From UMGS1696 sp964634795 (GTDB taxonomy: Bacteria; Bacillota; Clostridia; Oscillospirales; CAG-272): a stretch of 42,390 bases of DNA. Location of the stretch: NCBI GenBank assembly GCA_964634795.1, contig CAZWLL010000018.1, positions 1 to 42,390 on the forward strand, read 5' to 3'. The position numbers and the translations under genes were made by a program. The notes under the pieces are model-generated. The model ran no database searches and had not been told where the DNA came from. It saw nothing but the letters and a program-made list of their open reading frames with translations. Positions 18,201 to 26,191 of this stretch are shown one piece after another (the stretch's first letter is position 1; each line of letters opens with the position of its first letter).

Positions 18201-18793
18201 AGCGGAGGATAAACATCCACTATTCCTCCGCGGACAGCAAACTGTCCCGCAGATTCAACCAATTCTACGCGTGTGTAGCCTGCACTTGCAAGCTGTAAAG
18301 TCAGTGATGAAATATCAAGAGGCTCGTCATATGATATTTTTATACATTTCTCTTTAAGTTCATCGGGAGACAATGTTATTTGCAATACCGCCTCGGCAGT
18401 TGTACAAACTACCTCGGCACGGGATTTTTGAGGCATTACATCGATTAGTGATGTAAGCACACTCAGTCTCTCCCCCTCATAATCGTGTGATGAAGCGATA
18501 TTTAAAAAACAATATTCTCTCGATGGAAAAAACATAGCGTTTTTTCCGCACGACTTTAAAAATTCGCAAAACGATGCCGCTCTTTTCTCATTCGGGAACA
18601 ATATTATAGGAGGAAATCCGCTCTCGGAAAAATCCTCGGCTAAAGCTTGTAGAAAAACCTGTTCCGCTCCTTCAGTCAGTCCGCTGACATTATACGGCTT
18701 TCTTTTGCCGTACACAGGGGCTGTGAGTACCGCGGTCAGTGAGGTATATTCGCGATTCTTTCGAAAAATATCACAAAGCAAGCTGTAATTCAT
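15233..18793 (-). CDS. mfd: Transcription-repair coupling factor Mfd
   Basis: A full-length 1186-residue Mfd. It removes RNA polymerase stalled at DNA lesions and recruits UvrA. The N-terminal UvrB-like region is followed by an RNA-polymerase-interacting domain (about 510-580, VGDIVVHEAYGIGQYMGLE). The RecG-like translocase has Walker A GDVGYGKTEVA near 669, a DEEQRFG helicase box near 774 and TATPIPRTL soon after. A C-terminal TRCF domain closes the protein. AAAGG lies 10 bases before the ATG. It follows pth by 23 bases, the common Bacillota arrangement pth-mfd, and a PrsA-like gene comes next, which is also a frequent neighbour. Confidence 0.97.
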   Translation of the reverse strand: MNYSLLCDIFRKNREYTSLTAVLTAPVYGKRKPYNVSGLTEGAEQVFLQALAEDFSESGFPPIILFPNEKRAASFCEFLKSCGKNAMFFPSREYCFLNIASSHDYEGERLSVLTSLIDVMPQKSRAEVVCTTAEAVLQITLSPDELKEKCIKISYDEPLDISSLTLQLASAGYTRVELVESAGQFAVRGGIVDVYPPLSQPIRIELFGDEIDRIGYFAADTQRFTEDVTDDIVFPPVRELIVSDEKRKELIDIIKKQIRRLGANTDDKNARAAEVLSSELTSAEHGFELNFADKYLPTLYPSGTSLLDYDCGPMILVDCDEIEERANAQNSLIEQSIIDMTEHHEMPPQKNGIFLRSFDEIIGRQASPVIIVDTLVRSNNGFSSAGLFTFNTRHVPAYAGNIELFNEDLARFKKEGYLCAVLCATESENSAICENLVTEGYTVVQADKMSSDIDVLKANANSPILVMSGEFPGGFELSYPKFVLLDYSRESSKPTRGHYFRKAKKKKSATEAILSYADLKVGDIVVHEAYGIGQYMGLETLTIDGASRDYVHIKYAGSDKLFLPVDQLDHVSKYIGVGSDTGMVKLSKMGGSDWVRTKSKAKAATREMAKELIELYARRKKTKGIAFDPDDDMCMEFADSFEYEETDGQLAAIEDIRQDMEKPYPMDRLLCGDVGYGKTEVALRAAFKAVMSGKQVAVLVPTTILAYQHYQTFLSRMRAFPVKIDMVSRFRTQSEQAAAIRRVARGDTDIIIGTHRLISKDVSFFDLGLIIIDEEQRFGVAQKEKLKQLAVNADILTLTATPIPRTLNMAMGGIVDMSVLEEAPGLRSPVQTYVMEYDEALINEAIRRELRRGGQVFYLYNRVEGIYNVADRIERAIPDARIAVAHGKLEREAIEDVWDQLIKGEIDILICTTIIETGVDVPNANTLIIENAENYGLSQLHQIRGRVGRSSTRAFAYFTYKRGKQISEIAEKRLAAIKEYAEFGAGFRIALRDLEIRGAGNLLGAEQHGHMEAVGYDLYMKLLDEAVIEEKGEPIKKELPECAVDIRCDAYLSQSYIVSAPQRMDMYKRIAKVQNEADYDDIIDELCDRYGEPNSQAVNLCRIAWIRAMGRQCGFTKIEEKDGSVRLYASSPDASKIQRLAAAYPLSGVRVMLGQNPYITMKTKKNMRNTEFLLEILRKYMSFFDK

Positions 18794-18816
18794 TTTATAA
18801 TTACCTTTATTATATA

Positions 18817-19461
18817 TCAGAATCTGACTCCGTTAAGCTTTCCCATTGCAGTATCTGCGTTTCCGTTAATTATATCGGGTAAGGTATCGAAAACAATATT
18901 GAACACGGAAAAAATTTTTTCTTCATCTTCCTTAGGTATTCTGCCGAGTACCCAATCGGCAAGAGGATATTCGGGATTCGGCTTTTCTCCGACCCCTATA
19001 CGAATACGCGGAAACTCTTCACTGCCGAGGTTGTCGGTAATGCTTTTAAGTCCCTTTTGTCCTCCCGCTGAGCCGCTTTTTCTGAATCTGACTCGTCCGG
19101 GAGCGAGGTAAATATCATCACTTATGACTATTATATTACTCGGCTCTATTTTATAAAAATCCGCAGCTTCTTTTACCGCCTCACCTGAGGCATTCATATA
19201 GGTTTGCGGCTTCATAATCATCACTCTGTGACCGGCAATGGATGTCATTCCGTATAACGCTTTAAATTTCAGCGTTTTAATCGGGCATGACAGCTTTTGT
19301 GATAAAAAATCAGCGCACAGAAAACCTGCATTGTGTCTGGTGAACGTATACTTATCTCCTGGATTTCCCAACCCCGCAATGATAAATTCAGGCTGTCCGC
19401 TGTCCGCTGTCTGCGATGAGCTTTCCTTTATTTTTTTAAACAATTCAAAAATATCCGACAT
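18817..19461 (-). CDS. pth: Peptidyl-tRNA hydrolase
   Basis: A 214-residue enzyme that frees tRNA from stalled peptidyl-tRNA. It has the motif GLGNPGDKYTFTRHNAGF with catalytic His43, the KPQTYMNASGEAV stretch and the SDDIYLAPGRVRFRKSGSAGG loop. It carries about 25 extra residues at the N-terminus relative to typical Pth. The ATG at 19461 is chosen because AAAAGGA lies 9 bases upstream; an in-frame TTG at 19491 has no ribosome site. It forms an operon with mfd. Confidence 0.95.
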   Translation of the reverse strand: MSDIFELFKKIKESSSQTADSGQPEFIIAGLGNPGDKYTFTRHNAGFLCADFLSQKLSCPIKTLKFKALYGMTSIAGHRVMIMKPQTYMNASGEAVKEAADFYKIEPSNIIVISDDIYLAPGRVRFRKSGSAGGQKGLKSITDNLGSEEFPRIRIGVGEKPNPEYPLADWVLGRIPKEDEEKIFSVFNIVFDTLPDIINGNADTAMGKLNGVRF

Positions 19462-19489
19462 CGTTTGTTTTCCTTTTCGTATAACGCAC

Positions 19490-19516
19490 AAAAAGCTCGT
19501 TTTATTTCAGACGAGC
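19490..19516 (-). terminator. Intrinsic terminator after the sugar kinase
   Basis: On the minus strand GCTCGT (19516-19511) pairs with ACGAGC (19500-19495) across a 10-base loop, followed by TTTTT. It lies between the kinase stop and pth, so pth-mfd needs its own promoter or read-through. Confidence 0.75.
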
Positions 19517-19538
19517 ATATTGTGTGTATTATTTTGTT

Positions 19539-20615
19539 TTATCTTCCGGCTATTTCATGTACGATACTGCAAAGCTCATCATAATGTGCTTCGATATCGC
19601 TGATAAGCTTAAACTGAGTTCTTGCTCTTACGAGGTTATGCTCAGGATAAGCTGTTTTAAAATATGTGTCTCCGTTCAGATAATCCGCCAAGAATCTCGA
19701 ACCGCATTCGAGAGTCATAAGCTTTACAGAGAACGGAAGAAGTTTAAGCTCTTCGTCTGTAATGTTTGTGAGTTCTTCGAGGAAGCCTTTTGTGAACGCC
19801 GTAAAGTTATCTATCTTGAAGTATATCTTGTCAAGGTCCTTTTCGTCTTCGGCACCGCTTGAGCCGCCGAAGCGAAGTGCATCTCCGTAATCATAAAGAA
19901 GAGATCCGGGCATTACGGTATCAAGGTCGATTACACATACACCTTCACCTGTTTTGCTGTCGAGGAGCACATTGTTGAGCTTTGTATCGTTATGAGTTAC
20001 TCTGAGCGGAATTCTGCCTTCCTTCAGTGCATCCACAACGATTCCCGCATCACATTCCCTGTCAAGCACAAATTTAATTTCTTTCTCTGCGGTTGCTGCT
20101 CTGCCTGCTTTATCGTTTTTCAATGCTTCCTTGAATTGCTCATATCTTACGGGAGTATTGTGGAAATCTATAATCGTTTCATTAAGCTTATCCGCAGGAT
20201 AATCCGCAAGCATTCTCTGGAATTTACCGAATGCGCGAGCGGCATTATAAAGCTGTTCGGGCTTTTCTACTACATCGTATGACTTGGCACCGCTGATAAA
20301 CTTATATACTCTGTAATACTCGCCGTTTGTATGCTTGTAATACGGTTTTCCGTCCTTTGTGTAGATAAGCGCAAGTGTTTCTCTGTCGGGATCTCCGCCT
20401 TCTGCGGCTATCTTTTTGCGGAGAAACTCTGTCACACCCATAATATTTTCCATAACTGCCGGCGGGTTTGTGAAAACATTTTTATTTATACGCTGCAGAA
20501 TATAGTCCGGTTTAGCGTGAACGATATATGTATCATTAATGTGGCCATTGCCATATATGGAAGGCAGAGTATCAATGTTAAAGTTTTTTAATATCTCATC
20601 AAATTGAATTTCCAT
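19539..20615 (-). CDS. Aminoglycoside-phosphotransferase-fold kinase, N-acetylhexosamine 1-kinase-like
   Basis: A 358-residue kinase. It has a nucleotide-binding start GNGHINDTYIVHA, QRINKNVF, the catalytic loop VTHNDTKLNNVLLD and the metal-binding VIDLDTVMPG. These match the NahK branch of the APH/choline-kinase fold, which phosphorylates GlcNAc or GalNAc at C1 for salvage of host or mucin sugars. The ATG at 20615 follows AGAGGA by 6 bases; an ATG at 20636 lacks a site. No lacto-N-biose phosphorylase or transporter gene is adjacent, so the exact sugar is inferred from sequence pattern only. Confidence 0.75.
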   Translation of the reverse strand: MEIQFDEILKNFNIDTLPSIYGNGHINDTYIVHAKPDYILQRINKNVFTNPPAVMENIMGVTEFLRKKIAAEGGDPDRETLALIYTKDGKPYYKHTNGEYYRVYKFISGAKSYDVVEKPEQLYNAARAFGKFQRMLADYPADKLNETIIDFHNTPVRYEQFKEALKNDKAGRAATAEKEIKFVLDRECDAGIVVDALKEGRIPLRVTHNDTKLNNVLLDSKTGEGVCVIDLDTVMPGSLLYDYGDALRFGGSSGAEDEKDLDKIYFKIDNFTAFTKGFLEELTNITDEELKLLPFSVKLMTLECGSRFLADYLNGDTYFKTAYPEHNLVRARTQFKLISDIEAHYDELCSIVHEIAGR

Positions 20616-20662
20616 GCTGATTCCTCTTTCATTCAATTATATTTATATGCATTATTCGTATT

Positions 20663-20691
20663 AGTATAACATATTTTACCAGAAAAGTAAA
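20663..20691 (-). promoter_or_regulatory. Promoter of the hexosamine-kinase-like gene
   Basis: On the minus strand TTTACT (20691-20686), a 17-base spacer and TATACT (20668-20663) lie about 48 bases before the start codon. Confidence 0.6.
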
Positions 20692-20747
20692 TAGTTAATA
20701 TCCACTAAAACCTTCTGTTTTGCGTGAATTTTCGATTAAAGCCTTGC

Positions 20748-20776
20748 TTGACAACATATATGAATAATGCTATAAT
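20748..20776 (+). promoter_or_regulatory. Consensus sigma-A promoter of the MBL-fold gene
   Basis: TTGACA (20748-20753), 17-base spacer and TATAAT (20771-20776) match the consensus exactly, 32 bases before the ATG. Confidence 0.9.
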
Positions 20777-20808
20777 ATTCAAGCATCATTACGTATATCG
20801 AGGGTTAT

Positions 20809-21510
20809 ATGATAGTTATAAACAGTATCGGTCACAGCGGTTTTTCGGTTGAATCCGAAACGCACATGTTAATATTCGATTATTACGAAGGAAATCTGCC
20901 GTCACTCGCGATGGAGAAAAAGCTTTATGTTTTCGTAAGTCATGTTCACAGCGACCACTATAACCCCGAAATTTTTCGTTTGTGCGGTAAGCATCCGTCG
21001 GTAAAGTTTGTCTTATCCTCCGATATCACGACGTCTGAAATCGAATCACACGGTTCTTTCGATTACATCTCGGTAGAACCCGGCACGGATATTAAGCTTG
21101 AGAGTAAATTCCGTCTCAAAGCACTTCCGTCAACAGACAGCGGTGTAGCGTATTTATGCTGTCTCAACGGACGTAATATATACCATGCGGGAGATTTAAA
21201 CCTCTGGCTGTGGAAAGGAATGGGTGAAAAAGAAGTTTGGGAAATGACCGACAGATTCCGTGAGTATACACGCGGTCTTAAAGGTTTTCATATTGATACC
21301 GCATTCTTGCCGCTTGATACACGTCAGGGAATGTATTCGTTCTTAGGCTTCGATTATTACATGCGTCAATTTAAAATCAAGCATGCGATTCCCATGCATT
21401 TCTTCGGTTCCCCTAAAATCGTGGATGATCTGATATGCGACCCAATATCGCGCGACTATCGCTCTAAGATTTTGAAAATGTATCCCGGAAGCTCAACGTA
21501 TTTCGAATAA
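20809..21510 (+). CDS. MBL-fold metallo-hydrolase
   Basis: A 233-residue metallo-beta-lactamase-fold protein. It has the zinc motif HVHSDH near residues 45-50, a later GRNIYHAGDLN segment with metal ligands, and a final AIPMHFFGS. The pattern resembles the UlaG/YtnP-type small hydrolases, whose substrates are usually lactones, phosphodiesters or unknown. GAGG lies 6 bases before the ATG. It is a single-gene transcript with its own consensus promoter and a downstream hairpin. The substrate cannot be predicted. Confidence 0.85.
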   Translation: MIVINSIGHSGFSVESETHMLIFDYYEGNLPSLAMEKKLYVFVSHVHSDHYNPEIFRLCGKHPSVKFVLSSDITTSEIESHGSFDYISVEPGTDIKLESKFRLKALPSTDSGVAYLCCLNGRNIYHAGDLNLWLWKGMGEKEVWEMTDRFREYTRGLKGFHIDTAFLPLDTRQGMYSFLGFDYYMRQFKIKHAIPMHFFGSPKIVDDLICDPISRDYRSKILKMYPGSSTYFE

Positions 21511-21517
21511 TTATACT

Positions 21518-21549
21518 CCGCGACAGTTTTTTTGCCGCGGTTTTTCTTT
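21518..21549 (+). terminator. Probable intrinsic terminator after the MBL-fold gene
   Basis: CCGCG (21518-21522) pairs with CGCGG (21536-21540), followed by TTTTTC. The loop is T-rich. Confidence 0.6.
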
Positions 21550-21624
21550 AAAATCCGCTTGTTCGGACACAATTCCGCACTGCATGACGTAATGAAAATT
21601 AATACGTCCGTATGCAATGTTATA

Positions 21625-21653
21625 TTGACAATTATTCACTATAATGGTATAAT
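21625..21653 (+). promoter_or_regulatory. Consensus sigma-A promoter of the aconitase-isocitrate dehydrogenase operon
   Basis: TTGACA (21625-21630), 17-base spacer and TATAAT (21648-21653) lie about 90 bases before the aconitase ATG. Confidence 0.9.
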
Positions 21654-21742
21654 AATCACATATAAGCATATAAAATGAAATTTGTATCGAATGTTAATTC
21701 ATTATCTGCATAGAATCACTTATAAGTCGGGAGGACAATGAT

Positions 21743-23677
21743 ATGGGACTTACTCTTGCTGAAAAAATATTAAAATCTCACACTGTTGACGGAAACTTCA
21801 GTAAAGGCAGTGAGATAGGATTAAGAATAGACCAGACACTTACACAGGACGCTACGGGAACCATGGCATACATAGAATTTCTCGCCATGGACATAGATCA
21901 GGTAAAAACCGAACGCTCTGTCGCCTATATTGACCACAACACACTTCAATCGGGATTCGAGAATGCTGATGACCACCGTTTCATTGCCTCTGTATGCAAA
22001 AAGCACGGACTGTATTATTCTCGCCCCGGAAACGGAATTTGCCACCAGGTACATCTTGAACGCTTCGGCGCTCCGGGAAAAACATTGCTCGGCTCTGACA
22101 GCCACACCCCCACAGGCGGCGGAATCGGAATGATTGCCATGGGTGCAGGCGGACTTGATGTAGCGGTAGCTATGGGCGGCGGTGCTTATTACATCACATA
22201 CCCGAAAATCGTTAATGTAGAGCTTGTTGGAAAGCTTTCTCCGTGGGTTTCGGCAAAGGATGTTATACTGAAGCTTTTATCGATAATGTCGGTTAAAGGC
22301 GGTGTAGGCAAGATTATCGAATATACCGGAGAGGGCGTAAAAACCTTATCTGTTCCAGAAAGAGCTACTATTACCAATATGGGAACGGAGCTTGGTGCTA
22401 CAACATCAATATTTCCTTCCGACGAAATCACACAAGCATTTCTTCGTGCTCAGGGAAGAGAGGATGTATATGTTCCTCTCGCAGCCGATGCGGATGCGGT
22501 ATATGACGAACATATTACAATAGACCTCTCATCTGTAGAGCCTATGGCAGCATGTCCTCATTCACCTGACAATGTTAAATCTATAAGCGAAATCGGCAAA
22601 ATGAAGATTGACCAGGTCTGCATAGGATCATGTACAAACTCATCGATTCTCGATATGCTTAAGGTAGCATACATACTTGAAGGAAAAACCGTTCATCCGG
22701 ATGTATCGCTTACCGTATCGCCCGGTTCAAAACAAGTCCTCAACATGATGGCTGACAACGGAGCTTTATCTAAAATAATCGGTGCAGGCGCAAGAATTCT
22801 CGAGTCGGCATGCGGTCCGTGTATCGGTATGGGTCAGTCTCCCAACTCAGGCGGAATTTCACTCAGAACATTCAACCGCAACTTTGAAGGACGCAGCGGA
22901 ACTAAAGACGCAAAAGTTTATCTTGTCTCCCCCGAGGTTGCCGCAGCATCCGCAATTGCCGGTTACTTATGTGATCCGAGAGAGCTCGGCAACATGCCCG
23001 AGTTTGTTTTGCCCGAAAAATACTCTATCAACGACAACATGATTACACTGCCCGCTTCTCCCGAGGAAGCCCAAAATGTAGAAATTCTGCGCGGTCCTAA
23101 CATTAAAGGATATCCTAAGACAGAACCTCTTTCGGACAGTATTACCGCCGAATGCTCACTCAAAGTCGGTGACAATATTACCACAGACCATATTATGCCT
23201 GCAGGTTCGAAAATTCTTCCGCTCAGATCTAATATACCCGCTATATCCAAGCATTGCTTCGCGGCGTGTGACGAATCGTTCCCCGAACGTGCCATGAATC
23301 TCGGAAAGAGTATTATCATCGGCGGCTCAAACTACGGTCAGGGTTCATCAAGAGAGCATGCCGCACTCGCACCATTGTATCTCGGTGTAAAAGCCGTAAT
23401 AGTAAAATCTTTTGCGAGAATACACAAGCAAAATCTGATAAATGTGGGAATACTTCCGCTTGAATTTATCAACGAAGCCGATTATGACAAAATATCTCAG
23501 GGTGATACGTTTGAGTTATGCGGACTCAAAGAATTCATTCATAACGGCGGAAAGCTTACAGTACATGATAAAACAAACGGTGTTTCGTTTGATGTAAAAT
23601 GCGAGCTCAGCGAAAGAATGCAAAACGTAATCCTTTGCGGCGGTCTTCTCGAATACACAAAAAGTTCTATGAAATAA
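21743..23677 (+). CDS. acn: Aconitate hydratase
   Basis: A 644-residue aconitase that isomerises citrate to isocitrate. Cluster ligands are Cys297 in CIGSCTNSS and Cys357/Cys360 in CGPCIGMG. Substrate-site motifs include SDSHTPTGGGIGM in the N-terminal part and GSNYGQGSSREHAA in the swivel domain. The length and sequence fit the shorter clostridial aconitase group rather than the roughly 900-residue AcnA. GGGAGG lies 8 bases before the ATG. It is 10 bases upstream of isocitrate dehydrogenase, so the two form an oxidative-branch operon from citrate to 2-oxoglutarate. Confidence 0.95.
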   Translation: MGLTLAEKILKSHTVDGNFSKGSEIGLRIDQTLTQDATGTMAYIEFLAMDIDQVKTERSVAYIDHNTLQSGFENADDHRFIASVCKKHGLYYSRPGNGICHQVHLERFGAPGKTLLGSDSHTPTGGGIGMIAMGAGGLDVAVAMGGGAYYITYPKIVNVELVGKLSPWVSAKDVILKLLSIMSVKGGVGKIIEYTGEGVKTLSVPERATITNMGTELGATTSIFPSDEITQAFLRAQGREDVYVPLAADADAVYDEHITIDLSSVEPMAACPHSPDNVKSISEIGKMKIDQVCIGSCTNSSILDMLKVAYILEGKTVHPDVSLTVSPGSKQVLNMMADNGALSKIIGAGARILESACGPCIGMGQSPNSGGISLRTFNRNFEGRSGTKDAKVYLVSPEVAAASAIAGYLCDPRELGNMPEFVLPEKYSINDNMITLPASPEEAQNVEILRGPNIKGYPKTEPLSDSITAECSLKVGDNITTDHIMPAGSKILPLRSNIPAISKHCFAACDESFPERAMNLGKSIIIGGSNYGQGSSREHAALAPLYLGVKAVIVKSFARIHKQNLINVGILPLEFINEADYDKISQGDTFELCGLKEFIHNGGKLTVHDKTNGVSFDVKCELSERMQNVILCGGLLEYTKSSMK

Positions 23678-23687
23678 GGTGACAAAC

Positions 23688-24899
23688 ATGGCTAAAATAC
23701 AAATGAAAACTCCTCTTGTCGAAATGGACGGAGATGAAATGACAAGAGTTCTATGGAAGTGGATTAAAGAGATACTTATAGAACCATATGTTGATTTAAA
23801 AACCGAATATTATGACCTTGGATTGGAAAACAGAAATAATACAGATGACCGGGTAACCGTTGACTCCGCACTTGCGGCAAAAAAATACGGTGTTGCCGTA
23901 AAATGCGCTACAATCACTCCCAACGCCGCAAGAGTCAGCGAATATAACTTAAAGGAAATGTGGAAGTCTCCCAACGGCACAATAAGAGCGATTCTCGATG
24001 GTACTGTTTTCCGCACACCTATCATTGTCAAAGGAATCACACCGTATATTCCTACCTGGACGAAGCCTATCACTATCGCACGCCACGCATACGGAGACGT
24101 ATACAAAAACACCGAATTAACCGTTCCGGAAGGTGCAAAAGCTGAGCTGGTGGTTACCGACAAGGACGGCAACGAAACACGTGCGCTTATACATGAATTC
24201 GAAAATTCCAAGGGTATAGTACAGGGTATCCACAACATAGACTCATCCATTGCAAGCTTCGCACGCAGTTCGTTTAACTATGCTCTCGACGAAGGCAAAG
24301 ATTTATGGTTTGCGGCTAAAGACACCATTTCCAAAACATACGACCATCATTTCAAGGACATTTGGGCTGAAATTTTCGAAAACGAATATAAAGAAAAGTT
24401 TGCTGAGCGTGGAATTGAATACTTCTATACTCTAATTGACGATGCCGTAGCAAGAGTTATACGCAGTGAAGGCGGCTACATTTGGGCTTGCAAGAATTAC
24501 GACGGTGACGTTATGAGCGACATGGTTGCCACAGCCTACGGCAGTCTTGCCATGATGACATCGGTTCTTGTATCACCCGACGGCAATTATGAATATGAAG
24601 CGGCACACGGAACTGTACAGAGACACTACTACAAGTATTTAAAGGGAGAAGAAACCTCCACAAACAGTGTTGCTACAATTTTCGCGTGGAGCGGTGCTCT
24701 GAAAAAGAGAGGAGAGCTTGATTCGATTCCCGAGTTAGTTGATTTTGCCGAAAAGCTTGAAAAGGCTTCTATTAAGACTATAGAGGACGGAGTTATGACA
24801 GGCGACTTGTACACGCTGTCAAAACTCGAAAATAAGAAGAAAGTCAACTCACTTGATTTCTTAAAGGAAATCGCGAACAGGCTCACTGTCGGCGAATAA
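23688..24899 (+). CDS. icd: NADP-dependent isocitrate dehydrogenase, eukaryote-type dimeric form
   Basis: A 403-residue enzyme that oxidises isocitrate to 2-oxoglutarate and CO2. The start MKTPLVEMDGDEMTRVLW, the SPNGTIRAILDGTVFR substrate loop and YEAAHGTVQRHYYK near the C-terminus are those of the homodimeric eukaryote-type NADP enzyme, not E. coli Icd. The ATG at 23688 follows AAGGTG by 6 bases; a GTG three codons earlier overlaps that site. The last codons GGC GAA TAA are the opening bases of the repeat array at 24891-25249, so the repeat supplies the stop. Confidence 0.95.
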   Translation: MAKIQMKTPLVEMDGDEMTRVLWKWIKEILIEPYVDLKTEYYDLGLENRNNTDDRVTVDSALAAKKYGVAVKCATITPNAARVSEYNLKEMWKSPNGTIRAILDGTVFRTPIIVKGITPYIPTWTKPITIARHAYGDVYKNTELTVPEGAKAELVVTDKDGNETRALIHEFENSKGIVQGIHNIDSSIASFARSSFNYALDEGKDLWFAAKDTISKTYDHHFKDIWAEIFENEYKEKFAERGIEYFYTLIDDAVARVIRSEGGYIWACKNYDGDVMSDMVATAYGSLAMMTSVLVSPDGNYEYEAAHGTVQRHYYKYLKGEETSTNSVATIFAWSGALKKRGELDSIPELVDFAEKLEKASIKTIEDGVMTGDLYTLSKLENKKKVNSLDFLKEIANRLTVGE

Positions 24900-25249
24900 C
24901 CTTCACCTAAATAGTAATGTTTATACATCGCCTCCTCGAGAATTTTCATCTATGAAAATTCTCCGCTATTTCGGTTTAACCGTATAAGGCGAATAACCTT
25001 CACCTAAATAGTAATGTTTATACATCGCCTCCTCGAGAATTTTCATCTATGAAAATTCTCCGCTATTTCGGTTTAACCGTATAAAGCGAATAACCTTCAC
25101 CTAATTAGTATAATTATACATCGCCTCCTCGAGAATTTTCACCTATAAAAATTCTCCGCTATTTCGGTTTAACCGTATAAGCGAATAACATTCATCTAAT
25201 TAGTATAGTTATACATCGCCTCCTCGAGAATTTTCACCTGAAATTGAGG
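24891..25249 (+). repeat. Two-hairpin 3'-end repeat array, locus 3 (4 copies, 95-97-bp units)
   Basis: Units begin at 24891, 24988, 25085 and 25180. Units 1 and 2 are identical over 97 bases; units 3 and 4 have drifted. In unit 1, GGCG (24891-24894) pairs with CGCC (24929-24932) across a 34-base loop. A compact hairpin follows with arms 24938-24948/24953-24963 and a TCTA loop. The icd stop (24897-24899) is in the first loop. Unit 4 is broken in its compact hairpin and runs into the ribosome site of the DUF5662 gene. The region holds no gene. Confidence 0.93.
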
Positions 25250-25259
25250 GTTAATGCAA

Positions 25260-25832
25260 ATGAATATAATCGGTCATTTTAAAACAATAACTCGGCACCG
25301 CAATCTTGTAATGAAAAACTGTTTCAAAGCGGGAATACCTCTGAATGGTTTGCTTCACGATTTATCAAAATACTCTCCCGCAGAGTTTATTCCCGGAATG
25401 ATGAATTATGAAGAAGGAAAGCGCAGTCCTAACGAACATGAACGTGAAATCAAAGGTTATTCATCCGCTTGGCTTCATCATAAAGGCAGAAATAAGCATC
25501 ATTTTGAGTACTGGTTCGACATCAACACAAAAACAATGATGTACGAGCCTATAAGAATGCCTCTGTGTTACCTTAAGGAAACGTTTTGCGATCGTGTTGC
25601 TGCCTGCAAAATTTATAAAGGCGAAAACTATAAGGATTCCGATCCTCTCGAGTACTATCTTTCCAGACGTCCCGATGCCGGTAAAAATCTAATGCATCCG
25701 TGTACATCATGCATACTGGAAAAATGGCTGAGAATGCTTGCAAACGAAGGCGAAGAGGCAACGTTCGAACACATACGCAAAATCGGTGATATTAAATACT
25801 GCAGCTTTTGTGTTCGACGCGGAAATAAGTAG
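25260..25832 (+). CDS. DUF5662-family protein
   Basis: A 190-residue soluble protein. It has HDLSKYSPAEF near the N-terminus, a middle stretch HHKGRNKHHFEYW rich in histidines, and Cys pairs toward the C-terminus (HPCTSCILEKW, CSFCVRR). The histidine-rich HDLSK and HHKxxNxHH pattern is typical of DUF5662 and suggests metal binding, perhaps an HD-like fold; no function is established. The ATG at 25260 is preferred because GAGGG lies 9 bases before it; the ATG at 25254 would leave 3. The nearest promoter may be within or before the repeat array. Confidence 0.75.
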   Translation: MNIIGHFKTITRHRNLVMKNCFKAGIPLNGLLHDLSKYSPAEFIPGMMNYEEGKRSPNEHEREIKGYSSAWLHHKGRNKHHFEYWFDINTKTMMYEPIRMPLCYLKETFCDRVAACKIYKGENYKDSDPLEYYLSRRPDAGKNLMHPCTSCILEKWLRMLANEGEEATFEHIRKIGDIKYCSFCVRRGNK

Positions 25833-25863
25833 ATTTATTTATTGACTTTTTAAGTAAATTCTG

Positions 25864-25892
25864 TTGCATTTTTGTAAACCTTATGTTATAAT
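25864..25892 (+). promoter_or_regulatory. Sigma-A promoter of a small membrane peptide gene
   Basis: TTGCAT (25864-25869), 17-base spacer and TATAAT (25887-25892). The start codon is about 98 bases downstream; the leader contains a possible ACCGC/GCGGT stem. Confidence 0.75.
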
Positions 25893-25990
25893 ATTTATGT
25901 GATTTAATAAAGCAACATAGCAAGACAAGGTGTTGTTTTACCGCTTCTTCACGTGCCGCGGTCTACTATTATATTATAGCTGAGGTTAAC

Positions 25991-26146
25991 ATGAACATTC
26001 TTCCGCTTTTAACATTTTCTGCTGTCACCGCACCGTTCACAGGTGATAGAATCGGTGCAATCATTCTGGTATTGTGTATTTCAGGCTTTGCCTTAATTGT
26101 AATGCTTATAATGACACTTATCAGAAACAAAAATATCAAAAAATAA
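25991..26146 (+). CDS. Small single-span membrane peptide, 51 residues
   Basis: The ATG at 25991 has GAGG 5 bases upstream and the TAA ends at 26146. The product has a short N-terminal hydrophobic part, a TGDR turn near residues 17-20, a membrane helix at about 22-44 and a basic tail RNKNIKK. The TGD-helix-basic order resembles the tail of wall-anchored proteins, but there is no sorting motif and no larger protein in front of it. A promoter upstream and a terminator right after support a real transcript. The function is unknown. Confidence 0.6.
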   Translation: MNILPLLTFSAVTAPFTGDRIGAIILVLCISGFALIVMLIMTLIRNKNIKK

Positions 26147-26191
26147 AAAATCAGCAGCTCGACTTAATTCAAGCTGCTGGTTTTATTTTAT
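26145..26191. terminator. Bidirectional intrinsic terminator
   Basis: CAGCAGCT (26152-26159) pairs with AGCTGCTG (26172-26179). T-rich sequence follows on the plus strand, and on the minus strand (A-run at 26145-26150). It serves the small peptide gene and the convergent ECF gene. Confidence 0.85.

Noticed and set aside
24629..24949. Reading frame starting MKILEEA on the antisense strand of the repeats, as a small peptide gene
   Set aside because: The compact hairpin happens to encode MKILEEA in loci 3 and 4, but the frame is not kept beyond it between copies and is absent from loci 1 and 2.
24891..25249. Possible CRISPR array
   Set aside because: Units are 95-97 bases directly joined with no unique spacers, the whole unit repeats, and no cas gene is present.
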